Shown here: piece by piece, positions 8,396 through 16,613 of the stretch
Layout of the letters: each line of letters opens with the position of its first letter
Numbering within the stretch: the first letter of the stretch is position 1
NCBI GenBank assembly: GCA_964369185.1
Contig: CAYJEN010000006.1
Span: 1 to 55,669 of the forward strand
Direction: 5' to 3'
From: CAYJAZ01 sp964369185
GTDB lineage: Bacteria; Desulfobacterota; Desulfovibrionia; Desulfovibrionales; Desulfovibrionaceae
DNA length: 55,669 bases
The notes under the pieces: model-generated
Databases searched by the model: none
What the model was told of the DNA's origin: nothing
Seen by the model: the letters and a program-made list of their open reading frames with translations, nothing else
Program-made: the position numbers and the translations under genes

Positions 8396-9595
8396 CTAGT
8401 TTTGAATAAAAGGTTCAATAGTTTTAACGATTTTTCTTAGCTCGGTTTTAATTGATAATGATGTAACTGCTTGTTTTCGTGCTTGTGTTCTAAGTTTTTT
8501 CGATAAACCCGGATCAATTAGAACTTGTTCTATAAGTTGTGCTAAACTGTCCGGTCTGTCATAAGCATGAAAATAGGCATTTTCCCCATCTACAATAAAT
8601 TCTTCAAGCGCAGATGATTGTTGTGCAATAACTGTTGTAGCACAACTAAAAGCTTCAAAAAGCGATGTATTAGCAAAGAGCATGCTGAATGGATAGAGTA
8701 AAACTCTAGCACGTAGAAGAGCGAATTTATACTCTTCTATGGTCGCGTTTGTGTGTACTATAATTCTGTCGCTAAACTCTTGGAGTCTTTGCTGGGCTAG
8801 GCCTACTATTTTCTGAATTTCTTCAGGGTTTGTGTTTGTGCGTGATAAAAGAAGTAGCTTTGTATATTTTCTTTTTTCAAAAATAAGCTTCAGCGAATCC
8901 AAAGTAAGAGAAAGAGTTTGTTCATCCTTTGTATTTCTGTATGACAGTAAAATTATTTCACTATCTTCATATCCATTTAAAAAAGATGGAATTTTATTCT
9001 TTTCTAGTTTTGGCGCAAAGAAATCAGTATTAATGCCTTGTGGCACTACAGATATTTTCTTTTGTATAAATTCCGGAAAAGATTTTTTTTGGCATTGTGA
9101 AAAAGTAAAGAGTTTTGTACAAGCTCTTAAAGTTTCTAATTGGAACATATTATTGATTTTAAATGGTAAAAATTCAGGTGAGTATTCGTCTCCTTCTTTT
9201 TTATCACTTTGAGGAGAAAGTTCACTTTGGAAAAACCACTCACAAAAACCAATTGTTGGGATATTAGGAAATATTTCGGGCAAATTTAAAGAGCAGGCGT
9301 GATTAGTGTCTGTAATAATTATATCTGGTATAAAGCCGGTATTTTTTAGTCTATCAAGCGCATTTGAAAAGGCAAGTGATCGCCTTAGTAGTCTGATGGA
9401 AGTTTGTTCAGGTTTACTACCTTTATACTGGACTCGCGGAAAACGAATATTTGTATATGTTACATTTTTTAGAGCTAACTCTTGATGTCTATATTCAGAA
9501 AAAAAATGGATTTGATTTTGTGGGTTAACAGAAAAGTATAAAAGTATATTTTGAAAATGTGAAGGACAATATTTTGAAATAAAAAGAATTTTCAT
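8396..9595 (-). CDS. Group 1 glycosyltransferase (GT-B fold)
   Basis: A 399-residue enzyme that transfers a sugar from a nucleotide donor, probably in envelope polysaccharide or LPS synthesis. The N-terminal acceptor domain starts MKILFISKYCPSHFQ. A TIGFCEWFF segment near residue 115 is typical of a GT4-like subfamily. The C-terminal donor domain ends with the family motif region YPFSMLFANTSLFEAFSCATTVIAQQSSALEEFI (about residues 302-335), in which E-x7-E spacing is recognisable. No signal peptide or membrane segment. The ribosome site is weak. It lies alone between the convergent XRE gene and the Lap operon end, 70 bases away. Confidence 0.85.
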   Translation of the reverse strand: MKILFISKYCPSHFQNILLYFSVNPQNQIHFFSEYRHQELALKNVTYTNIRFPRVQYKGSKPEQTSIRLLRRSLAFSNALDRLKNTGFIPDIIITDTNHACSLNLPEIFPNIPTIGFCEWFFQSELSPQSDKKEGDEYSPEFLPFKINNMFQLETLRACTKLFTFSQCQKKSFPEFIQKKISVVPQGINTDFFAPKLEKNKIPSFLNGYEDSEIILLSYRNTKDEQTLSLTLDSLKLIFEKRKYTKLLLLSRTNTNPEEIQKIVGLAQQRLQEFSDRIIVHTNATIEEYKFALLRARVLLYPFSMLFANTSLFEAFSCATTVIAQQSSALEEFIVDGENAYFHAYDRPDSLAQLIEQVLIDPGLSKKLRTQARKQAVTSLSIKTELRKIVKTIEPFIQN

Positions 9596-9625
9596 GTCTT
9601 TTCCGTTTAGTTTAGAAATTTAGCT

Positions 9626-9659
9626 AGACCATGCAACTGTATAAACGGCTGCATGGTCT
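9626..9659. terminator. Stem-loop at the end of the Lap operon
   Basis: Perfect 10-bp stem AGACCATGCA/TGCATGGTCT (9626-9635 with 9650-9659) just after the stop of the leftward receptor gene. The T tract is weak on both strands, so it may be an inefficient terminator or a 3'-end stabiliser that allows some read-through into the glycosyltransferase gene. Confidence 0.5.
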
Positions 9660-9665
9660 TATTCT

Positions 9666-11753
9666 TTAATCTTTATCAACGGTAAGTGCGGTAGCACCTT
9701 CAGGAGTTTTAATTACTTCAGTAAGAACCTCAAGAAGTTCAGAATCAAACTTATTAGGGCTTTCTTTTAGTCTCGCAATTGCTTCACTAATAGGCAATCC
9801 TGCTCTAAAAGATCTTTCGCTAATAAGGGCGCAGAATGAGTTTGTTATTGCAAGAATACGAGCTGGGATAATAATATCACCATCAGTTAGTTTGTTAGGA
9901 TAGCCATTACCATCAAGTTGCTCATACATTTGTCGTACAGCAGTTGCAATAGGTGCACTAAAACCAATACCAGAAAGAACTTCATATGCTTTTTCAGGCA
10001 GTTGTTTGATTTTTGCTAGTTCTTCTTCAGTAAGTTTTCCAGTTTTTATAAGAATTTCTCTGTCGATAAACAGTTTTCCTACTTGAGAGAAGATAGACGC
10101 GTTATGAATAGTAGAAATTTCTTCTTCATTCATGCCCATATGTTTTGCCATAAGTATACCTACGTTACTCATCATTTGTGAGTGACCGGTTAAATATGGG
10201 TCAACACCTTCAATAGCGCGAACAAAGGCTTGAATGATATTCGCTTGTTGTTTTTTATTCTTTTCACTATTACGTCTAAATTCAGTAATATCTTGAAGGG
10301 TTGCAACCGCACCTAAAATATCTACACCGTCGTCGTAGTCATCATGGAAAGGATAAAGTGTTACACGATATAGGTAAGCAGATCCACTTTTTGGTATTTC
10401 TACTTCAAAAGTCAAGTGTGTATCATTTGCAACTACACTATCAACTTTATCCATAAATATGCCTGCTACTTGCCCTTCAAATACAGAAAGTAAGCTAGCA
10501 TCAACCATTCCTTCTTCATCTTTATCAACTATTTCATTAAAAGTTTTGTTAGAAATTTTTATTTTCCCGTCTGTATCAATCATTATTAGACCAACTTCTA
10601 ATGATAAGTTAATACTGTCGAGAAGCCCTTTTTGTTGTGCTATAACATCATAAAGTTTTCTAAATTTTTCTGCTGCTTCTCTTTGTTCTTTACCAATCAT
10701 CATCCACCAGATCATTGCAAATAGTAAGATAACACCAATACTTGCAAGTGCTCCAAGACCATAAATTGTCCAAGCCATAGAGGTAAAGGTGCTAGTGATA
10801 ACGTCAGCCGGGAGTTCAAGTACAACCCACATATCCAACTCAGGAACTTTTTCAGCATAAGAATAAACTTGTGTTGTACCATTAACTGAAGTTCTTAGTC
10901 CAAAAGGTAGAACTTGAGAAGAGTTGAAATCTAACTTTGTTGTGATATCAGTCGGTTTTGGAGTGTGAATTTGAATATTTTGAAATGTTTCGCCATTTTT
11001 TTGTATAATATATGGAATGGTTTGAGTTTCAGCATGAATATCACGTGATAAGAACTGTGCAATTTGATTTGTAATTGGAAGAGTAAAGAGAACAGCAGCA
11101 ATTGGAGGATCATTTTCTTCATACACAAAAGGTAGAATAGGTAGAGCGTAATCAATTACCATTGTTGAAGCGGATGTGCGCACTGGTGAAATTGATATTT
11201 TATTAGTATCTATAGATTTTTTTACAGTTTGTGCTTGAGTAGGAGTAATTGCTGTAGGGATTTGAAGCGCAGAAAGAATTGTAACGCCTTCACCATTAAC
11301 GATACGCGCGTCGAACATGCCAATATTATTCATATAGTCATAAAGAGCACTACGCCAAAAAGGTACTTGGTCAATAAGTTCATCATAGTTTGAATCTAAC
11401 TGAGAAGTAACAATATCAGAAGTATTAATTTCAGAAGCAACTTCACTGCCTGCTAGTCTAACATCTTCAATAAAGCCGCGGTATGAATCTGAATTACTGA
11501 TACGTTGACCTTGTTCATCAATGCTTTCAACCCAAATTGACATAGCTTGGATTGTACCTTGAACCCAGCTTGTTAGATTGATATTTTCAGCATTTAGGAT
11601 ATCAGCTTTCTTTTTCTCATAATTGAGGTTTGAAACATAATAGGCAACACCACAAATTGCAATTAATAAACAAACAACAATAGCAAGGGCTTGTCTTTTC
11701 TTAGCAACAGAAGATTTTTGGTTCTGTTCAGGACTTTTCATTGTTGACTCCAT
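9666..11753 (-). CDS. dCACHE-PAS-degenerate HD-GYP membrane receptor in the LapD position
   Basis: A 695-residue inner-membrane protein. TM1 is at about residues 21-41, a periplasmic dCACHE-like sensor at 45-325, TM2 at 327-353, a short helical linker, PAS at 376-495, and an HD-GYP-like domain at 510-675. The fold signature of HD-GYP is clear (DPYLTGHS at 518-525, DGNGYP at 614-619, PARILAI), but the catalytic metal ligands are gone. The HD pair reads SQ (residues 556-557), the HHE motif reads MYE (609-611), and the late D-x3-D region reads NSFC. It should therefore not hydrolyse c-di-GMP. The gene starts 6 bases after lapG in the same operon. By analogy with Pseudomonas LapD, whose EAL domain is also degenerate, I infer a c-di-GMP receptor that controls the periplasmic LapG-like protease. 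Known: family folds. Inferred: ligand and partner. Confidence 0.85.
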   Translation of the reverse strand: MESTMKSPEQNQKSSVAKKRQALAIVVCLLIAICGVAYYVSNLNYEKKKADILNAENINLTSWVQGTIQAMSIWVESIDEQGQRISNSDSYRGFIEDVRLAGSEVASEINTSDIVTSQLDSNYDELIDQVPFWRSALYDYMNNIGMFDARIVNGEGVTILSALQIPTAITPTQAQTVKKSIDTNKISISPVRTSASTMVIDYALPILPFVYEENDPPIAAVLFTLPITNQIAQFLSRDIHAETQTIPYIIQKNGETFQNIQIHTPKPTDITTKLDFNSSQVLPFGLRTSVNGTTQVYSYAEKVPELDMWVVLELPADVITSTFTSMAWTIYGLGALASIGVILLFAMIWWMMIGKEQREAAEKFRKLYDVIAQQKGLLDSINLSLEVGLIMIDTDGKIKISNKTFNEIVDKDEEGMVDASLLSVFEGQVAGIFMDKVDSVVANDTHLTFEVEIPKSGSAYLYRVTLYPFHDDYDDGVDILGAVATLQDITEFRRNSEKNKKQQANIIQAFVRAIEGVDPYLTGHSQMMSNVGILMAKHMGMNEEEISTIHNASIFSQVGKLFIDREILIKTGKLTEEELAKIKQLPEKAYEVLSGIGFSAPIATAVRQMYEQLDGNGYPNKLTDGDIIIPARILAITNSFCALISERSFRAGLPISEAIARLKESPNKFDSELLEVLTEVIKTPEGATALTVDKD

Positions 11754-11759
11754 ATCAGA

Positions 11760-12473
11760 TTATTTCTTTTTAGCTTTTACATGACCCCAACGATACTTTT
11801 CATTAACTGAATATTGGGCATCATAGTTTCGTAATTTTGTATGAGATAACACAGCATTTGATAAGTTGTCTAAAATATAAACATCATTATCTAAATAAAC
11901 AGCAAGAACCGCATGGGCGATGTTACGGATTGTTTCCATAACAACAACTATACGCATATCATCGACAGAAAAGCCGAGTTCCTTAAGGGTAAAGTATTTT
12001 GCTATTGCATAATCTTCACAGTCACCAGAATTTTTCTTAAATTCATAAGGAGCTGCCCAGTAATCAGGAGTTTTCCAGACTTGATTATCTAGTCGATAGG
12101 GCCATCTATTCCAAAAAAGGTTCACTTTATTTAGTTGTTCTTTTTTAGATAATGTAGATAGTTCTTGTTTGAACTGACCCCATGTTGTTTTTGAATTTAG
12201 TTGTGAGTCGTCAGAAAAGATAGGGTTTTTAGCATTTTTTTCAAGTACTTTAACCCATTGGGGTAGGGTTTTAATTCTGCCTTTAAACTCCATTTTACCA
12301 AAAAGAAGTATTTTCTCAGCAGAATAAGCCAGACTTACATCTGATATCGAAAAAAATATACATATTAATATACTACTTAGAATCTTATAAGAACCTTTAA
12401 GGCGTCTTATAGAACTAATTATGGATATAAGATATGATATTTTATCCTTATTTCTATCTTTCACGTAAAGCAT
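11760..12473 (-). CDS. lapG: LapG-family periplasmic cysteine protease (BTLCP)
   Basis: A transglutaminase-like cysteine proteinase. In characterised Lap systems this enzyme cuts the N-terminal anchor of a surface adhesin and so releases the biofilm. It has 237 residues. A hydrophobic N-terminal segment at about 31-50 (ILSSILICIFFSISDVSLAY) should direct it to the periplasm. The catalytic triad is visible: Cys152 in NSGDCEDYA, His187 in NIAHAVLAV and Asp202 in YILDNL. The start overlaps the end of the HlyD-type gene by 20 bases, implying translational coupling, and it is followed after 6 bases by the receptor gene that presumably controls it. The target adhesin is not in this window. Confidence 0.93.
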   Translation of the reverse strand: MLYVKDRNKDKISYLISIISSIRRLKGSYKILSSILICIFFSISDVSLAYSAEKILLFGKMEFKGRIKTLPQWVKVLEKNAKNPIFSDDSQLNSKTTWGQFKQELSTLSKKEQLNKVNLFWNRWPYRLDNQVWKTPDYWAAPYEFKKNSGDCEDYAIAKYFTLKELGFSVDDMRIVVVMETIRNIAHAVLAVYLDNDVYILDNLSNAVLSHTKLRNYDAQYSVNEKYRWGHVKAKKK

Positions 12474-14118
12474 TGTCTTTAGCTTTTAAGATTGGTTTGA
12501 GGAGGTATTGCATAATTGTTTTCTTACCTGTGATAATATCAACACTTGCAATCATACCTGGTATAATAGGAAGAGTTTCGCCTCTGTACTCTAAACTATT
12601 TTCAGTGGTGCGGAGTTTTACAAGGTAGAAGTATTCATTTGCTTGTTGCCCTTGACCTTGAATTGTATCTGCACTAATCTGTTCAACCTTCGCTTCTAAA
12701 CCACCGAAAATTGAGAAATCATAAGCTGTTAGTTTAACAACTGCTTTCTGATTTGGATAAATAAAACCGATATCAGCTGGGCTGATTTTAGCTTCAATAA
12801 GTAAAGTATCATCTAAAGGTACAACCTCCATGATCGGTTCACCAGGCTTAACAGCACCACCTTTAGTGTTAAGAACTATTTGGTTTACAACGCCACGCAT
12901 TGGTGAACGAATTTCTGTTCTCACAACTCTATCTGAACCTGTAGTTAAGTTCTTTTCAAGTGAATTACGTTCAGAAGTAATTTTATTGATTTCTTCAATT
13001 ATTCTAGAGTTGTATTCAGATTTAAATAGGTTTTTCTTTAACTCAGATTCTTGTACAACAATCTCTGCTTTAGAAATATTATTCTCTAAAGATTCAAGCT
13101 CACCACGAAGATTTACAACTTCTTGTTGTAGGTTTAAGAAGTCAACCTCTGCATAAAGTCCTTGGGCAACCATTGGTCTTGAAAGATCAAGTCTACGCGA
13201 TGCTAAAGCAAGAGCTTCGGTTGTTGTGCGGTGTTTTTTCTCCATATCATCAAGCTCATAGCCCGCTTGTTGACTTTGAGTATTAAGAACATCTATTTCT
13301 GATAAAAATTGACGGCGACGAGTATTATATACTTGAGTTTGTAAAGTAACAATGTTCGGTGCAGCTTCTGATAATTCTAGAGAATATTGCAACGGTTCAT
13401 CATTTAATTCTGCTTCTAAGCGTATAATACTAGCAGTTAATTCATAAATTTTAGTTTGAGTATCACGATAGACACTTTCAGCAGCAACGTTTTCAACTCT
13501 AGCTAAAATTTGTCCCTCTTCAACGATAACACCCTCTGTCACGAGGATATCTGTAAGGATACCACCTTCTAAGTGAGTAATAACCTGAGTACCGGAGGAC
13601 GCAATAACTTGACCTTGGCCTCTAGTAAGCTCATCAATTGTAGCCCAAGAAGCCCAAGCAATAAAGCTAAGAAGAAGTGCAAGAATAAGAAATGTTACAG
13701 CACGTTGACGCGTAGAACCAGTATCGTTCCAAACTGCGTCAATATCTGACATATATTCTTTTTCTTCATTTGTTGGTTTTTTTCTTTTAGCAGTAAATAA
13801 TTCTTCTGCCTCAGAACCAGTTTCTTGTTGAAGCTTATCGCTATTAATAGGACGTTTATTTTCTTTTTTCTCAATATAATCAGGAGAAAGTTCAATTTCG
13901 CCATTAGCATTTTGTGTAACAGCATCAGCAGGAACAGCCATTTTTACAGGATCAATTTTCGCCAAAGGAACTGAAGCCGGTTCAGGTTTAGGAGCTACTT
14001 CTTTAGGAGCTTCAACTGGGGCAGCAGCTTTAGGTGAGTAATCCTTTCCGGATTTTGGAGAGTAGTCTTTCCCTGCTTTAGGATTTTTTGCTATATTAGT
14101 GTTTTGTTCTTTATTCAT
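12454..14118 (-). CDS. lapC: HlyD/LapC-type membrane-fusion protein of a type I secretion system
   Basis: Periplasmic adaptor joining the inner-membrane ABC exporter to the outer-membrane channel. It has 554 residues, longer than the usual 430-480. The excess is a cytoplasmic N-terminal extension of about 139 residues, rich in P, K, A and E, that begins with two GKDYSPK repeats (residues 16-22 and 24-30). One transmembrane helix (about 140-160) follows, then a biotinyl-lipoyl half (HLEGGILTDILVTEGVIVEEGQ), a long coiled-coil hairpin (about 230-400), and the C-terminal HlyD domain (RSPMRGVVNQIVLNTKGGAVKPGEP). It is the third gene of the Lap operon, 86 bases after the ABC gene. Confidence 0.93.
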   Translation of the reverse strand: MNKEQNTNIAKNPKAGKDYSPKSGKDYSPKAAAPVEAPKEVAPKPEPASVPLAKIDPVKMAVPADAVTQNANGEIELSPDYIEKKENKRPINSDKLQQETGSEAEELFTAKRKKPTNEEKEYMSDIDAVWNDTGSTRQRAVTFLILALLLSFIAWASWATIDELTRGQGQVIASSGTQVITHLEGGILTDILVTEGVIVEEGQILARVENVAAESVYRDTQTKIYELTASIIRLEAELNDEPLQYSLELSEAAPNIVTLQTQVYNTRRRQFLSEIDVLNTQSQQAGYELDDMEKKHRTTTEALALASRRLDLSRPMVAQGLYAEVDFLNLQQEVVNLRGELESLENNISKAEIVVQESELKKNLFKSEYNSRIIEEINKITSERNSLEKNLTTGSDRVVRTEIRSPMRGVVNQIVLNTKGGAVKPGEPIMEVVPLDDTLLIEAKISPADIGFIYPNQKAVVKLTAYDFSIFGGLEAKVEQISADTIQGQGQQANEYFYLVKLRTTENSLEYRGETLPIIPGMIASVDIITGKKTIMQYLLKPILKAKDNALRER

Positions 14119-14205
14119 AGTAATTTCTCATAAGCTAGAATGTAGTAATTTAGAATTACGGCTTTTGTCCCTAATATATCGTACTAATAAGGAAAGCATC
14201 TACAA

Positions 14206-16593
14206 TTAATCAGTTGTTGTTCTAACAAAGTCATCAGGTTTTACGTCTTCCTGTGCGTTATTTGCCTCTGATTCTTTAGGTATAACTCTTCTTGGATCTG
14301 TATTACCCGGTGAATTGTTCACAAGTGTATTTTTTACTTGAGTTGACTGTTGATTAGATGTGGGAGCTTGTTGTTTACTGTTAAGCCATGCATAAACTTC
14401 TTTTGTAGGACCATCAGCAACAACCTTACCGTCTTGTAATACTATAAGTCGTGTTGTTAGTTCTAGCAAGCTCATTCTGTGCATATTAATGATTAAAGTT
14501 TTATTTTGAATTATTTTCTTCAATCTAGACTTGATTCTAGCTTCTGTTGCACCATCAATATTACTTGTTGGTTCATCAAGAATAATTACATCAGGATCAT
14601 GAAGAAGTGCACGAGCCAATGCAACTGCCTGTCTTTGACCGCCAGAAAGATTTTGACCTTTCTCACCAACCTGCATTGCATAACCTTCAGGAGTGTGTTG
14701 AACAAATTCATGAACGCCGGCAATCCAAGCTGCTCTTACAACAAGTTGATCAGGGATATGAACAGAACCAAGTGCAATATTTTCACGAATTGTGCCGTGG
14801 AAAAGGAGTGGATCCTGTGGTAGGAAGCTCACACGAGTTCTTAATTCGGACATATCTAGTCTACGCAAGTCAACACCACCAAATTTTACTGCACCGGCTG
14901 TTGGAGTATAGAGCCCGCATAAGAGTCTAGCCATAGTTGATTTACCTGAACCCATGTTTCCGATAATACCAACTTTTTCACCTGGATTGATTGTAAGGCT
15001 TACATCGTCAATAGTAGGTAGGTGTGCACCTTTATATGCAAATGATACTTTTGTTAATTCAAGTGAGTGTGGCAAGTCGCCAAATTCTACAAGATGAGAA
15101 CTTGTATGGCGCTCTGATGGAAGCTCCATTAAGTGGTTGAGAACTTGTAAAGAAACTTTTGCTTGTTGATAACGTGTCATAAGCGAAGCTAATTGCATAA
15201 CAAATGACATTGCTCTACCTATAAGAATATTACAAGCAATAAGTCCACCCATTGTAAGACTGTGTGAACCAATTAGGTAAACACCCCAAACAATAAGAGT
15301 TACTGAAACAATATGGCTTATAAATGTAGCAAAGTTTACAGCTAAAGTTGTAGTTTTTTTGGAGTTTGTGCTAACTTCTGCTGAATAAGCAATAACTTTT
15401 TCCCAAATTTGTAACATACGGTTTTCAGCAACTGCCATTTTAATTGCTTCCATACCGGTAATCATTTCAACTAAGTGAGCATTTTTTTCAACGTTTGACT
15501 GGTGATTCAGCAAACTAAATTTTTTAATTGTGATTTGGAGTATGAGAATTGAACAAATAAGTATGATAATCGCTATAATTGGAAGATAAACAACGTTACC
15601 GCCAATGAAGAAAACAACAAATAGGAAGAGAATCATAAAAGGTAAATCGATAACGGTAAGCAAGCTCACAGCACTAAAGAAATCCTGTAAAGATTCAAAT
15701 TCCTTCATGTGGTTGATAAGAGCACCTGATGAATCCGGTCTATCTTCAAGACGCATTTCCATAATTTTTTGCATCAATCTTGTAGTAACAATAGTATTGA
15801 TGTTTTTGTTTGCTCTATCAGTAAAGTTGGAACGAAGAACTTTTAGAATGAATTCAAAGATATATCCTACAAGTACGCCTACTGCTAAAACCCATAGAGT
15901 ATCATAAGCAAGGTTAGGAACAACTCTATCGTAAACATTCATGAAGAATAAAGGGCCTACAAGTACGAGTAAGTTAATAGCAATTGTTGCAATGATAACT
16001 TGACGATAAAGAGGAATATAGTGCCATACTACGTCCCAAAACCAACGTTTTGTTTGTATTTTTACAATGCTATGAAGACGTTTATCGGCCATCGGATCTA
16101 ATGCAGCAAAAATTGCATAGCCGGAGTAAATTTCTTGTAATTTATCAATTTCAATTGTAGTAACAGTGCTACCGTGTTCAGGCATGATAATCTGTGCAGT
16201 GTTACCGTTTTTTTCAACGAGAATGCATGACTGCTGATTCTGTAGAATAAGAATAGAAGGTAATATTGTATCTAATATATCGCGTATTTCAGGTTTATGG
16301 ACGATACGCGAGTTTAGACCTAACTGCTTTGCTGCTCTCTGGCAGGATGCAGGAGAAGGTGCGCTATTACCAAGCGCAAAATTTATTGCATTACTCGACA
16401 CTTGTCTCCCATAAAGGGAGAAAAGTGCCGAAAAACTTTGTACTAACGGTGGGAAAAAATCAACTTCGCGAGGTGCAAGACCAATATCTACAGAACTACT
16501 AGGAGAATTGTTAGCTGTTTGCTTTTCTTGTATATTACCATTTTTCTCTTGTTGCTTATTCTCTAACTCAGTCTTCATATTGCTAGTTTGCAT
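14206..16593 (-). CDS. lapB: LapB/RtxB-type ABC exporter with inactive C39-like domain
   Basis: Inner-membrane ATPase-permease of a type I secretion system for large RTX-type adhesins. It has 795 residues. The N-terminal C39-like domain (about 38-170) lacks the catalytic cysteine (the site reads VQSFSALFSLYG), as in exporters whose substrates are not trimmed at the leader. A six-helix transporter domain spans about 190-470. The nucleotide-binding domain has Walker A GNMGSGKST, Q-loop FLPQDPLLF, signature LSGGQRQAVALARAL and Walker B VIILDEPTSNID. A disordered Q/N/P-rich tail of about 60 residues ends the protein. The gene follows the outer-membrane channel gene by 20 bases. Confidence 0.95.
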   Translation of the reverse strand: MQTSNMKTELENKQQEKNGNIQEKQTANNSPSSSVDIGLAPREVDFFPPLVQSFSALFSLYGRQVSSNAINFALGNSAPSPASCQRAAKQLGLNSRIVHKPEIRDILDTILPSILILQNQQSCILVEKNGNTAQIIMPEHGSTVTTIEIDKLQEIYSGYAIFAALDPMADKRLHSIVKIQTKRWFWDVVWHYIPLYRQVIIATIAINLLVLVGPLFFMNVYDRVVPNLAYDTLWVLAVGVLVGYIFEFILKVLRSNFTDRANKNINTIVTTRLMQKIMEMRLEDRPDSSGALINHMKEFESLQDFFSAVSLLTVIDLPFMILFLFVVFFIGGNVVYLPIIAIIILICSILILQITIKKFSLLNHQSNVEKNAHLVEMITGMEAIKMAVAENRMLQIWEKVIAYSAEVSTNSKKTTTLAVNFATFISHIVSVTLIVWGVYLIGSHSLTMGGLIACNILIGRAMSFVMQLASLMTRYQQAKVSLQVLNHLMELPSERHTSSHLVEFGDLPHSLELTKVSFAYKGAHLPTIDDVSLTINPGEKVGIIGNMGSGKSTMARLLCGLYTPTAGAVKFGGVDLRRLDMSELRTRVSFLPQDPLLFHGTIRENIALGSVHIPDQLVVRAAWIAGVHEFVQHTPEGYAMQVGEKGQNLSGGQRQAVALARALLHDPDVIILDEPTSNIDGATEARIKSRLKKIIQNKTLIINMHRMSLLELTTRLIVLQDGKVVADGPTKEVYAWLNSKQQAPTSNQQSTQVKNTLVNNSPGNTDPRRVIPKESEANNAQEDVKPDDFVRTTTD

Positions 16594-16613
16594 AGTGTTC
16601 CCAATCTTATTGT

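Noticed and set aside
14607..14930. 107-residue ORF antisense to the ABC exporter
   Set aside because: Lies opposite the nucleotide-binding domain, whose motifs are all in the minus-strand frame.
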